Positions 44,840-53,558 of a stretch of 64,000 nt of DNA are shown here, piece by piece; within the stretch, counting starts at the first letter, position 1; every line of letters begins with the position of its first letter. The DNA is from Bradyrhizobium sp. 170 (GTDB taxonomy: Bacteria > Pseudomonadota > Alphaproteobacteria > Rhizobiales > Xanthobacteraceae): assembly GCF_023101085.1 (NCBI RefSeq), contig NZ_CP064703.1:310001-374000 (forward strand), in the 5' to 3' direction. Both the position numbers and the translations under genes were made by a program. The notes below the pieces were generated by a model. That model saw only the letters and a program-made list of their open reading frames with translations, was not told where the DNA came from and ran no database searches.

Positions 44840-45037
44840 ATGAAGTCGTCTAAGCCCCGGGAATGGACCGAACTAGAGGTTAAGGCCCTGATCTCCATGA
44901 GCGGGCAGCGGCATAGTGCGGAAGAAATATCGAAATCTCTCGGACGCTACGTTGGTTCGGTGAAAACGAAAGCGCGAGAGCTTGGTTTAGTAGCTGTCAA
45001 AAAGCGATCAAAAGCCCGCCGGTGGCGCACGAACTGA
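44840..45037 (+). CDS. Small SANT/Myb-like DNA-binding protein
   Basis: The 65-residue protein begins MKSSKPREWTELEVKALISM and continues EEISKSLGRYVGSVKTKARE, a three-helix Myb/SANT-like fold followed by a very basic tail (VKKRSKARRWRTN). It probably binds DNA. The start at 44840 matches the fold; the longer open frame upstream has no likeness to anything. Confidence 0.65.
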   Translation: MKSSKPREWTELEVKALISMSGQRHSAEEISKSLGRYVGSVKTKARELGLVAVKKRSKARRWRTN

Positions 45038-45325
45038 TGACTATTGGAGATGGAAGAGGCGCTCCCGCGTTGAAATGGCTATCATCCAGTCAGATCATCA
45101 AGCGCACGCCGCAACCTGCGTTGCCTCCGAAGGCAATCGACAGAATGACGTCGCCCAGGCCACTTTGGGGGGCGGCGGCAGCGTCACGATCGCCGCGGCA
45201 GTCAAACGTGTGTCGGGGTGGCGTGCTACGCACGCCGTCAGCCTGGGTTATTGGAGTGCATCCTTCGTGGCTCGGATTAGAGCCAGGGTCACATCTCTCG
45301 GCTTGCTTTTAAGGTACAATTTAAG
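45038..45325. other. Intergenic stretch with a possible decayed gene
   Basis: A frame from 45075 (HQAHAATCVASEGNRQNDVA) looks protein-like for about 50 codons and then loses likeness and runs into the next gene in another frame. I treat it as possible debris. Confidence 0.25.
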
Positions 45326-45577
45326 ATGGACGGAAAAATATTCGACAGCGGAGGACATTACGTCGCTGACATCCGGGCAAGCAAAATTTATGACCGATCG
45401 GGCAAGAGGCTGTACGACCTCCGAGGCCAAAAGATTTACAAGCCGACGGGCGAACTCATAGGCCACCTCAGCTCAGTAGCTGGAGACAGACGACTGGACA
45501 AATCGACTGATCGGCTGTTCCCAAAGTATAGTCCTGCCGGCGTGTCGGGTGGGGGGCTGAAAGCGAAGCTGAAATAG
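45326..45577 (+). CDS. 4-fold beta-flower-like small protein
   Basis: The 83-residue protein has short repeats of a beta-turn pattern: KIFDSGGHYVADIRASKIYD, then KRLYDLRGQKIYKPTGELIG. This matches my memory of the four-fold beta-flower family. No signal peptide is present. Its stop codon is directly adjacent to that of the next gene, which is convergent. Confidence 0.6.
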   Translation: MDGKIFDSGGHYVADIRASKIYDRSGKRLYDLRGQKIYKPTGELIGHLSSVAGDRRLDKSTDRLFPKYSPAGVSGGGLKAKLK

Positions 45578-46303
45578 CTATTGCAGACCGAGATTAGGCT
45601 GTCTTGCTGGCTCGATCGGGCGTAGGTCTTCTTTGGTCGCGCAGCGCGCCGATAATTCACGCTGCTGTGCTACGCGGGTTCTCCGTTGTTTCTTTTTTTC
45701 TACCTCCTTGTTGCGAGACAGCCATACGGGAAAACGAAGTAGCCGATCACTATTATCTTTTGACGGCTCGATCGGAGCCCCATTGGCTGAACACGGGAGA
45801 TCGAGTGTAACGTGGCCGGCTCGCACCGCATCCGCACGTTGATCCATCTCGCGCAATAGGGGATCGACTACGCTATCGACTTCGGTCGCAACCGATAATA
45901 GAAAACTGTTAAGGTCGCGAGCTTCAGGCACGACTGTCGCACCCATCTCGATGGCCTCGCAGAGCTTACCGATGACAGGTGCAAACGCGCCGGTCGCTTG
46001 TTTGATTCGCTTTTTTATCGCTTCGATTTCACCTAAAACGCGATCACGCTCTCGCCGGGTTTTTTCCTCAGAAAGGCGGGCTTCGATTTCAGCGATCTGA
46101 GCCGTCAGTGTCGTGACTTCGGATGCAAGTGCGTCGCGTCTTTCGCGCGCGCGATCCAGATCTCGGCTGAGATTGTCCACTAAGTCGTCCTTTCCGAACA
46201 TTTTTTGCTCCGCGTAGGACAGCCGTAACGCGAACCGCCAACGAAAGGTTGGATCGGCCGAAAAAGGCATCAACTTCGGTTGCGTTGTTGCAGGGGCCGA
46301 CAT
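45578..46303 (-). CDS. Coiled-coil hypothetical protein (241 aa)
   Basis: Residues about 35-100 form a strong coiled coil (NLSRDLDRARERRDALASEV, EIEARLSEEKTRRERDRVLG). A helical middle domain and a Lys/Arg-rich C-terminus follow. GGGGATC lies before the ATG. No enzyme motif is seen; it may be a structural or regulatory protein. Convergent with the beta-flower gene with no gap. Confidence 0.65.
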   Translation of the reverse strand: MSAPATTQPKLMPFSADPTFRWRFALRLSYAEQKMFGKDDLVDNLSRDLDRARERRDALASEVTTLTAQIAEIEARLSEEKTRRERDRVLGEIEAIKKRIKQATGAFAPVIGKLCEAIEMGATVVPEARDLNSFLLSVATEVDSVVDPLLREMDQRADAVRAGHVTLDLPCSANGAPIEPSKDNSDRLLRFPVWLSRNKEVEKKKQRRTRVAQQRELSARCATKEDLRPIEPARQPNLGLQ

Positions 46304-46467
46304 GGTGATCCCCAGTCATTCACATTAGGCGACCGCAGGGTTAACAAGTGGTTAATTTCAACATCCCATGCAGCAATCGACCGCCGGATGCTAAAAAAAC
46401 CCGCCCGATCGAACAGACGCGAGCTTGCGATCCGATTTAGTATCCAATGACCAACTCCGGAATTGGC

Positions 46468-46537
46468 AGATGTGTTGAAAAAGTCTGGTGACGGACGAAA
46501 ATTGTCAGGGACGCTGACGCGTGTTGCACGTGGCGAC
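46468..46537 (+). repeat. IS-end-like sequence (GTTGAAAAAGTC type)
   Basis: GTGTTGAAAAAGTCTGGTGA and the following 50 bp match, with gaps, the sequence at 61121-61190. Both look like remnants of the same insertion-sequence end. Confidence 0.5.
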
Positions 46538-46599
46538 GGCGGCGCCGATGACGACTACTGTTATCCGGGCCGCAAGGGCACTGGCGCGCGCGGGAATAG

Positions 46600-46899
46600 A
46601 AGTACTATCTCGCCGACCTGCCCGCCGCGACACATCTGCGCACGTTAGCTGCCACCATCAAGGCACGATGGATTTGCGAACAGGCCCATCAGCAGCTGAA
46701 GGAGAAACTCGGGCTTGATCACTTTGAAGGGCGATCCTGGCAAGGTCTTCATCGACACGCTCATGACAATGATCGCCTACGCCTTCTTGCAACATCGTCG
46801 CCTCGCACAAGCGGGGCGGAAAAAAGAATCAACGGATCTCCGCCTCAACCAAGCTTGCCGGCCGTGCGCCAAGCCATCGTCGATCTCATTCTGCCGTAG
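46600..46899 (+). pseudogene. C-terminal remnant of an IS701-type transposase
   Basis: The frame reads [20 protein letters not shown], then [15 protein letters not shown], which is the C-terminal part of IS701-like transposases. A frameshift moves [20 protein letters not shown] into the next frame, and a second shift returns to [16 protein letters not shown] before the stop. The N-terminal catalytic part is missing. Confidence 0.75.
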
Positions 46900-46931
46900 T
46901 GCTAGCTAGTCATCTGGAACCGCCGCCCAGA

Positions 46932-47030
46932 CTAGCTGAACGCGAGAACGAGCCAACTTGAGCACAACAGCACAAGGGCGGTCACGATTAGCGCGAGGAA
47001 TCCGTCGGACACGAAGTCATGGTTACGCAT
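46932..47030 (-). CDS. 32-residue single-span membrane peptide
   Basis: A perfect AGGAGGTG stands 5 nt before the ATG. The peptide starts MRNHDFVSDGFLALIVTALV, continues hydrophobic (LLCSSWLVLAF) and ends in S. A short polar head and one membrane segment fit a bacterial small membrane protein. No homology is known to me. Confidence 0.55.
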   Translation of the reverse strand: MRNHDFVSDGFLALIVTALVLLCSSWLVLAFS

Positions 47031-47785
47031 GGTACACCTCCTGCCGCCAACGGGGAAGCTGGTCCGAATTTACTAAAAATTTCGGAATCGGCATTTTGCT
47101 AAAGTGTGGAGGCTGCATAGCGAGCGGCTAGCGAACGGATGCTACCCCACTCAAAACTATGACGCGGGATTGGGTGTGATGCCTGCGTTTCTCGAATGGA
47201 TGCCTTAACCACTCGGCCCCTTCCCACTTTGGGGCACCGCGGGGAAAGCGCCGAATCCGACCGGGTCCCGCCTGCCGAAGTCATAGCTCGTCGCCGACGA
47301 CATGGCGGAGCTGTTCGCCGGTATCAAGAGGCTGCTTGGGGAAGCCGATGCAGCGAAATGATGCATGGCCAACCGGACGAGAATCTATCCCACATCTGAC
47401 GCTGCTGATCACGGATTTCCAACGCCCCTTCGTGCAGATGATGCTGCAGAGATTGCAAGTGCCGCGTCAGTTCCCGCGTCGGTTCCTAAGGGCCACGCCT
47501 CATCGAGCTTTGTCTTTTGGTGATCACATCCAGCTTGAATAGCGATAGGCTAATATCGCATTGCTGGCGAAGACCCCACTGGCGCACCTATGCTAGCCTG
47601 TACTTCTGGGCCAATGCATTTCGGGGATTGGATGTGTTGGCGTCGCAGCCCCGCAAAGTGACACGGTTCAATTGAACGCTTGAGACGCGCCGCCGGCGCG
47701 GAAAAGATGCAATCGCCAAAATGGTGCCGCACGAATCGGCAGTCATGGCACCAGGCGCTGGGTGCCCTGACCGACGAGGCCCGTC
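47031..47785. other. Gene-free region with a tRNA-like fragment
   Basis: No convincing gene is seen. A tRNA-Ser-like 5' half is on the minus strand at about 47150-47226. Confidence 0.4.
47150..47226 (-). repeat. tRNA-Ser-like 5' fragment (degenerate)
   Basis: On the minus strand GGGAAGGGGCCGAGTGGTTA followed by AGGC has the D-arm of tRNA-Ser, and TTCGAGA could be an anticodon loop (CGA). The anticodon stem does not pair and no T-arm or acceptor partner follows, so it is not a functional tRNA. Confidence 0.4.
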
Positions 47786-48226
47786 ATGTCCCGCTGGACC
47801 GCCGAGGAAATCCGCGAACTTGTCACCCTGTGGCCGACGAGCACGGCGGCACAAATCGCATATCGCCTGCACCGCCCGCGCGCCGCCATATGCGGAAAGG
47901 CCAAGCGGTTGCTCGAGGAAGGCTTGTTGGAAGGTAAGAACGCCAAAAATCCCAATCCGCGCAAGCGACGGCGGCGCGCCCGACCACTGCGAATCTGGAT
48001 CATGCCGCCGCCACCACCGCCACCAGCCAATGACAGCCTTGCGATGCGGCCGTGCTCGCTGCTCGAGCTCGATGAGGCGCGCTGTCACTGGCCGCTCGGC
48101 GACGTCAACGAAGTTGCGACCGAGTTTTGCGGCGGCGCTCCGGCGCCGGGTCATCGCTATTGCCGGCACCATATGCGAATGGCGCATGGTCAGGGCAGCG
48201 ATGCGGGACATGCTACGCGATATTGA
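47786..48226 (+). CDS. GcrA-like cell-cycle regulator family protein, copy 1
   Basis: The 146-residue protein has an N-terminal helix-turn-helix (RWTAEEIRELVTLWPTSTAA) and a C-terminal GcrA-type motif with Cys and His (RCHWPLGDVNEVATEFCGG, then YCRHHMRMAHGQG). GcrA works with RNA polymerase sigma-70 on methylated promoters in alphaproteobacteria. The middle has a Pro run (PPPPPPPA) and a basic patch. It is more divergent than the usual GcrA, so this is probably an accessory paralogue. Confidence 0.75.
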   Translation: MSRWTAEEIRELVTLWPTSTAAQIAYRLHRPRAAICGKAKRLLEEGLLEGKNAKNPNPRKRRRRARPLRIWIMPPPPPPPANDSLAMRPCSLLELDEARCHWPLGDVNEVATEFCGGAPAPGHRYCRHHMRMAHGQGSDAGHATRY

Positions 48227-48452
48227 TGCTCTGATTTCGGCAGCCGCCATCCACTACTGCCAAAATGGGCACATCCAGATTGCTAGCTTTCCGGACGTCG
48301 TTTCAATTTTCATAATATGCGCGTCTCCGGCGAGGAACTTGCGTTGGTTCAAGTCGCCTCCGCGCCCTAGGGCCAGCGCGGGTATCTCGTCGGGGCGCTC
48401 GATCCTGTGGCGAGTACTCGCCCAATTTACAGGGCGAGTGAGCGAGGCCCGT

Positions 48453-48893
48453 ATGATCCCCTGGACCACCGAGGAAACTTTCTTGCTAGTCAGCCTTTGG
48501 CCGACAGCATCGGCCACGCAAATCTCGAGATGGTTGAACCGCTCGCGCTCGTCGATATGCGCAAAGGCAATGCGGCTGCGCCACGATGATTTGTTGCCAG
48601 ACGGCGTAGAAAAGCATTTCGAGGTGAAGCCGGTGCAGACGCGGCCGGGTCGCGCCAGAACAACGGTAACATCGATCATGCCGCAAAAGCCGGCGCCGCT
48701 GCTCGATGGCACCGTGCCGCTGCCGGACATGCGGCCCTGCGCGCTGGTCGAGCTCGACGAGACCCGCTGCCGCTGGCCGCTCGGTGAAGTGCACGAGGTG
48801 GCGACCGAGTTTTGCGGCGCCGGCAAGGTGCCGGCGTTGCCCTATTGCGCGCATCATTTACGGATCGCGCATGGCCAGGGCAGCGCCTCGTAA
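48453..48893 (+). CDS. GcrA-like cell-cycle regulator family protein, copy 2
   Basis: It has the same length (146 residues) and layout as the neighbouring copy: an N-terminal WTTEETFLLVSLWPTASATQ, a variable middle, and the C-terminal RCRWPLGEVHEVATEFCGAG and YCAHHLRIAHGQG. Both genes share GAGGCCCGT just before the start codon. This is a tandem duplication that has since diverged to roughly half identity by eye. The open frame extends upstream through copy 1, but only from 48453 on is it real. Confidence 0.75.
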   Translation: MIPWTTEETFLLVSLWPTASATQISRWLNRSRSSICAKAMRLRHDDLLPDGVEKHFEVKPVQTRPGRARTTVTSIMPQKPAPLLDGTVPLPDMRPCALVELDETRCRWPLGEVHEVATEFCGAGKVPALPYCAHHLRIAHGQGSAS

Positions 48894-48916
48894 CGATCGG
48901 TGCTATCCTCAACCGC

Positions 48917-49162
48917 ATGTCGCTATCCCCGGACCGGCGCCACGTCCTCCTGCTCGCCGATCGCACGCGCGATATTGTTCAGATCACCGCGGCCGTCGCG
49001 CGGAGGATTTGGGCGCGAGGACCGATAGGCAACCTCTCCGCACGATGGGACGAGGTGCGCCAAAGGGGATTGAAGTTAATAAATATGCAAGGCCGCTGGC
49101 GTAAAGCTCTACCGACAAGAAAGCCCCGCCACGGGGGCGGCCCGCAGCGAGGCCTTCCATGA
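48917..49162 (+). CDS. Hypothetical protein (81 aa), doubtful
   Basis: The frame from ATG 48917 reads MSLSPDRRHVLLLADRTRDI and is basic towards the end. There is no clear ribosome binding site. A GC-rich hairpin (GCCCC...GGGGC) lies near its 3' end. It may be noise. Confidence 0.25.
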   Translation: MSLSPDRRHVLLLADRTRDIVQITAAVARRIWARGPIGNLSARWDEVRQRGLKLINMQGRWRKALPTRKPRHGGGPQRGLP

Positions 49163-49317
49163 GGACGCCGAGCGCTGTCAGGCGACGCCCGGCAGGCTGA
49201 TGTTACGCCCGCCGTTGCGGCGCTGTCGAGGGATTTGCGACCATCGCTCTTGCAACAACGGCTATTGCGTCGGCTGCCGCTCGCCGCGCTCCCACATGGC
49301 ATATTTCCCCGCCGTCC

Positions 49318-49615
49318 AGCCACGGCTCCTTCCCGGAACGCTGGCGCGACATGATCCCTGGCACGCAGGCCGCCTTCAAACTGATCACCGACCGAACGAC
49401 GCGGATCAAGCCCGGCGCCGAAATCGTGTCGGGAATTGGAACGGTTGAGAGCCGCGGCCACACGCCCGGGCACATGTTCATTCTGATTGCCTCAAACGGT
49501 GAGCAGGCTTTGGTCATTGGCGACGCCATCACGAACCAGCTTATCAGCTTCGCGCACCCGACTGGAAGCCGAGCTATGGGTTTTTGACAGGGCAATTGAT
49601 GATAGCGCAATCGTC
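49318..49615 (+). pseudogene. MBL-fold hydrolase fragment
   Basis: The frame SHGSFPERWRDMIPGTQAAF, then GIGTVESRGHTPGHM and ALVIGDAITNQLISFAHP is the C-terminal half of a metallo-beta-lactamase-fold hydrolase; HTPGH carries a metal His. The N-terminal HxHxDH part is missing and a frameshift near 49560 changes the frame after FAHP. It is a remnant. Confidence 0.7.
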
Positions 49616-49879
49616 TGACTTTTCGCTTCGAGACGAGACATTGACGGCAGCGAAAAGCGCTGCGCGGAATGACAACGCTCTCGACAGCTCCCGACAGCCC
49701 CCGAAAGATGACCGCCATTGGCGACCTTTACCGGCCCGGCGGGTTGCGGTAGTGAGTGAATATTGCGTTCAAGAAGGCAGTTTCAAAGCCAGCACAATGA
49801 GGGTCGAGTTGGTATCGGCGCAGGGCAGAAGACATCGCAGGAGAGCTGCGCCTTCCGCTGAGAGAAGAAGTCTCACGTG

Positions 49880-50635
49880 ATGGGGCGTCCTGCCACCGGC
49901 AGTAATCGTCTCCTAGCTGCGTTGCCGCCGGCGGACCTCGCCTTGCTCAGCCCTCATCTCCAGAAGGTCTCGCTTGAACAGGATGCCGTGGTCGTGCGAT
50001 CGGGAGATCGCGAGCATGTCTATTTTCCCCACAGCGGGGCCATTTCCTTCATGCTCGACATGCCGAACGGAGCAACGATTGCAACCGCGGTGATCGGGCG
50101 CGAGGGAGCCCTTGGCGCTCTATCGGTCCTGGGACCCTCCCGATCTTCCGTAACCGCCGTCGTGCGGGTAGGCAGCACCGCATCACAGATTTCCGTATCG
50201 CGGTTTCATGCTGCCTACATGGGGAGCAGCGCCATCAAAGACGTGGTTCAGGCGCACACGGGGTGGATTCTATCGCAGCTCCAGCACGTCGCAGCCTGTA
50301 ATGGGCTGCACCCTGTCGAGGCTCGCCTGGCCCGCTGGCTGCTTGAGCTGCACGATCGAACCGAAGGCCCCATCATGTCAGTCACGCAGGAGACGCTTTC
50401 GCAGTTGCTTGGAGTGCGGCGGACGACCGTGACACAAATGGTTGCCAAACTCCGTGCCGTCGGTGCTATCAGATCCGATCGGCGGGGCTTGATCGAAATT
50501 GACAGAACGCGGCTCGAGGAAGCTACCTGCGAATGCTACCGCATCATGCGCCGTGAAACCGATCGGATCGTCCCGGATGAAGCCGTGACGCCGCGCCTGC
50601 ATTTTCCGTCGGCCGACAACTCTCATGGTGGATGA
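49880..50635 (+). CDS. Crp/Fnr family transcriptional regulator, copy 1
   Basis: The 251-residue protein has an N-terminal cyclic-nucleotide-binding fold (about 15-130, VYFPHSGAISFMLDMPNGAT) and a C-terminal winged helix with TQETLSQLLGVRRTTVTQMV. The phosphate-binding cassette of cAMP-type CRP (RxAT) is not obvious; an AVIGREGALGAL loop takes its place. It is a clear paralogue of the gene at 62647. The start is ATG 49880 or the GTG immediately before. The ligand is unknown. Confidence 0.85.
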   Translation: MGRPATGSNRLLAALPPADLALLSPHLQKVSLEQDAVVVRSGDREHVYFPHSGAISFMLDMPNGATIATAVIGREGALGALSVLGPSRSSVTAVVRVGSTASQISVSRFHAAYMGSSAIKDVVQAHTGWILSQLQHVAACNGLHPVEARLARWLLELHDRTEGPIMSVTQETLSQLLGVRRTTVTQMVAKLRAVGAIRSDRRGLIEIDRTRLEEATCECYRIMRRETDRIVPDEAVTPRLHFPSADNSHGG

Positions 50636-50867
50636 TCGGTTCGAGTCAAGTGGATTTGGTTTGCTGGACTGAGCGCGTCTGCCGCGATTGTCGCGAGGCG
50701 CTGACAACCGTGACGCTGGAGGAGCCGGCGGGGTCTCGAAACGTGCAGCGATCGAGGGAGCCACGGGATGCCGTCTCTTCAGAGATTTGCGTCAACTATC
50801 CGGGGAACCCATGCCGGACCCTTCAATGACCGCTGCGGCAGCGTCACATTGGTAGCGCTACGACTTC

Positions 50868-50940
50868 CGTTGTGGGTCAATCGCGTCGGTTTGACCGACA
50901 GTCCACGACTTCCGGTCTTCCCCCGGAAACGGACATCGCC
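50868..50940. repeat. Dispersed repeat, GTGGGTCAATCGCGTCGG form
   Basis: GTGGGTCAATCGCGTCGGTT, then a CGACTTCCGGTCT-like block and CGGAAACGGACATCGCC. The copy at 54105-54220 is closely related. Confidence 0.6.
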
Positions 50941-51381
50941 ACTGGCCGGTGCTGTCGTGGTGACGCCTGACACGGTCGCGTCGAGGTCGCGGTGATGCGC
51001 GACGGCTGGCGGGGACCGTCGAGCGATGGCGGCCCTCTGCAATCGGAGCGCGGGTCCTTCTGAGGGCGTGAGTTCCTGCGGGGAACGCGCGACCGCACCT
51101 ATTGAGGATATCTGGTGCGAGAAAATCCGTGGTTGCAGTTGCAGGGGAGGCAACGCATCTGCCAAATTTTCGCGTCTTCTCTCTAACGTCCCGGCTGTGA
51201 AATCCGAAACCGTGCCGAACCGCGCGAACATGGCGCCGTGTTCTCGGTGCAACAACTTTTTTGTTCCTTTTGAGGGAACGCAATTTTGGTCTCGCACTCC
51301 GACCCGCTCGATGCAAGCTTGTGAAAGACCGGGGCTGGGTCATTCGGTAAACAATCAATTTTGAGGACCCCGGCGGCGCGG

Positions 51382-51407
51382 CCCGCAGAGCGCGAATGCT
51401 CTGCGGG
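51382..51407 (+). promoter_or_regulatory. 10-bp perfect hairpin upstream of the KPLVQV secreted-protein gene
   Basis: CCCGCAGAGC and GCTCTGCGGG flank a 6-nt loop (GCGAAT), about 54 bp before the start codon. It could be an attenuator or leader structure. Confidence 0.45.
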
Positions 51408-51460
51408 ATACTTTCTGAAATCAGCCGGGGCTGTCGTGAGGCAAAACGGGTGAATTGACG

Positions 51461-51727
51461 ATGAGGTCGCTAATCATTCTCGTTGCTATCTGCTCTTCGG
51501 CAACCGCATTCGCTCAGAGTGCGCCGCCCAAGGTCGGTAACAAACCGCTGGTTCAGGTAAAGCCGAAAGAGCCGTTGGGCTGCAAACTCGTTGGAACGGT
51601 CCGGGGCACAAAGCTATGGGCTGGTGACTGCACAGGGTCAGAGCTTAGGGGCTCGACAACAACGACGGAAACGCAAGCCTTGCCCGAGCAAGCGACCGCA
51701 GTAATCCCGCCCGGTCAGAAAGAGTGA
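51461..51727 (+). CDS. Small secreted KPLVQV protein, copy 1
   Basis: The 88-residue protein has a signal peptide (about 1-19, ends AFAQ). The mature part is VGNKPLVQVKPKEPLGCKLV followed by GTKLWAGDC with two cysteines that can form a disulfide, then a Thr/Glu-rich tail. The ParA gene starts 38 bp after the stop codon, possibly co-transcribed. A paralogue is at 62280. Confidence 0.65.
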   Translation: MRSLIILVAICSSATAFAQSAPPKVGNKPLVQVKPKEPLGCKLVGTVRGTKLWAGDCTGSELRGSTTTTETQALPEQATAVIPPGQKE

Positions 51728-51765
51728 TAGCTGCTCAGACGCCTGCCATTTGGGGAAACGCAGGA

Positions 51766-52404
51766 ATGTACGTCGTCACGCTGGTCACGCAAAAAGGCGG
51801 AAGCGGCAAGAGCACGCTCACCGTGGGCCTTGCTGTCGCTGCGATGGAGGACGCAAAGCGCGTTGCCGTGATCGAAGCAGATTCGCAAGGCACGGTATCA
51901 AGCTGGCGCCGACGGCGCACCAACCCCTATCCGCGCGTTGATCGGGTTGCCGATCGCGTTGAAATTGAGCGTGCAATACCTCGCCTCAGGGCCGAGGGGG
52001 TCAAGCTCGCAATTATCGACACTGCAGCCACGAACAACAACTTGAGCAGCTGCGCCATTTCGGTGGCTGATTTTTGCCTCATCCCGGCCCGTCCGAGTCC
52101 GGCAGATATAGAAGCTGCGCTGCCCACGCTTACCACCATTCGCAGGTTCAACCGCCGATTTGCTTTCGTCCTCAACCAAACGCCGCCTCGCGGCTATCGG
52201 CTGAGCGAAGCTGCGACGGCACTCAATTCGCTCGGAGTACTCGCGCTGCCCTTCATCGTCCAGCGCAACGACTACCAGGACGCGCTCGGGGCGGGTTTGG
52301 GCGTCACAGAATTTGCGCCCGAAGGAAAGGCCTCAGAGGAAATTCGCGCGTTGTGGGGCTGGGTTTCGAAACAACTCAACAGGGAGACGGTCGTTCATGG
52401 GTAA
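51766..52404 (+). CDS. ParA/MinD-type ATPase
   Basis: The 212-residue protein has a deviant Walker A motif (KGGSGKST, residues 10-17, with the signature first Lys) and the IDTAA switch region. It is a small ParA of the kind that positions cargo on the nucleoid or membrane. The GTG at 51724 could be an earlier start, but the ATG at 51766 begins directly before the first strand. Its end overlaps the phasin gene by 8 bp, which strongly suggests a two-gene system. Confidence 0.85.
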   Translation: MYVVTLVTQKGGSGKSTLTVGLAVAAMEDAKRVAVIEADSQGTVSSWRRRRTNPYPRVDRVADRVEIERAIPRLRAEGVKLAIIDTAATNNNLSSCAISVADFCLIPARPSPADIEAALPTLTTIRRFNRRFAFVLNQTPPRGYRLSEAATALNSLGVLALPFIVQRNDYQDALGAGLGVTEFAPEGKASEEIRALWGWVSKQLNRETVVHG

Positions 52405-53179
52405 ACCGCGGTCAAGGCAGCCTGCTCATGCGCGCCCCGTTCGTCGCTCGCTCGTGGAGCTCACGGCCGCTGCAGTGAGCACTGCCGCACGTGATGGAGT
52501 GCACGTGACGTCGCCCGCTCCGATCGGGACTTTCTTCGAGGACGTGAAAGCAGGTGAAACCGCAGCTGAGAGCGCTGACCAGCTCACCATGAGCATCACG
52601 GTTGCCCCTCCGGCCACGGCGCATGCGGAGGCCTCGGCGGTAATCCAATTGCCTCATCCGGCAGACGCGCTCACCTCGAGCGCTCGCGCGATCTCGAATT
52701 CCGCCGATGGTACCACCGAAATGGCTGTGGAGCATCGGGCCCCAGTCCTGCAAAACCTGAAAGTCTGTGTGAGTGCCTCACCGGGTGACGTGAAGGACAT
52801 TACCAGCCGAGAGTTGCCGACCGGTCCAGCGCTGGAACCGGCGACTCAGGAAGCGAACAGCAGCCATGGTGCTGTAAGCTCGGAGAAGACGATCCCGGCG
52901 GCCACCATTGCTGCGACCGTTGCTGACTATCAGGCCAAGGCGTTTGGACTCACGGAGGCGAACATGAGCGCCGCACTGGAATACGCGCAGCAGCTGGTCA
53001 ATCTGAGGTCGGCCACCGATTTCATCAAATTGTCGAGCACGCATGCGCGAATACAGATCGAGCTGATGATCAAGCAGTCCAGCGAATTGCGGTCGCTTGC
53101 AATGAACTTGACGCCGTCCTACGACACCCACACCGCTGCTGATCCCCAGGTGTTAACAAGATCCACTGACCGCCCGTAG
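52397..53179 (+). CDS. Phasin-domain protein partnered with ParA
   Basis: The 260-residue protein has a basic N-terminus (MGKPRSRQPAHARPVRR), a long low-complexity region (about 35-190) rich in Ala/Thr/Ser, and a C-terminal phasin-type helical domain (TVADYQAKAFGLTEANMSAA, then LRSATDFIKLSSTHARIQIE). Phasins coat polyhydroxyalkanoate granules. The start overlaps the ParA stop by 8 bp. A granule-positioning role (ParA moving phasin-coated granules) is inference from the pairing. Confidence 0.8.
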   Translation: MGKPRSRQPAHARPVRRSLVELTAAAVSTAARDGVHVTSPAPIGTFFEDVKAGETAAESADQLTMSITVAPPATAHAEASAVIQLPHPADALTSSARAISNSADGTTEMAVEHRAPVLQNLKVCVSASPGDVKDITSRELPTGPALEPATQEANSSHGAVSSEKTIPAATIAATVADYQAKAFGLTEANMSAALEYAQQLVNLRSATDFIKLSSTHARIQIELMIKQSSELRSLAMNLTPSYDTHTAADPQVLTRSTDRP

Positions 53180-53558
53180 AGTGCGTTGATTCCGAACGTG
53201 ATGACGATTCGAAGAAAGTCATTCACTCTCTAGTCCAATTCTCTGATCCATCCGCGAGATGGGGACCACGGGGGGTTCCGGTCTAACTCAGCAAGCAGAC
53301 ATAATCGCGGACTGTCGACATGTCTGTGCGTCTTTCGGTGAGAACAATTCCCTTAGCGCGCGCCGCTAGGGGCAATCTGAGTGAACCAACCGTGCTGAAT
53401 GTCACGACAGCCCCAAGAAATGACAATCGTTGCCGCGGCTCATGTGCACTGGCGCGTAACGAGTGACGCTCATCACAGTGCTACCACGCACGCTAGATGT
53501 AGATCACGAACAAGGACGGATGGGACCGCCCCGCGCGGCAAATAGGGGACTATCAGCT
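53180..53558. other. Intergenic region after the ParA-phasin pair
   Basis: No gene is supported. No strong repeat is seen. Confidence 0.4.

Larger units (their letters stand above)
50636..51460. other. Long intergenic region with repeat and hairpin
   Basis: No real gene is supported in 825 bp. A repeat related to the dispersed element lies at about 50868-50940 and a hairpin at 51382-51407. Confidence 0.5.

Noticed and set aside
47721..48893. A single 390-codon frame spanning both GcrA-like genes
   Set aside because: Only the part from 48453 shows family likeness; the first part is the second frame of GcrA-like copy 1.
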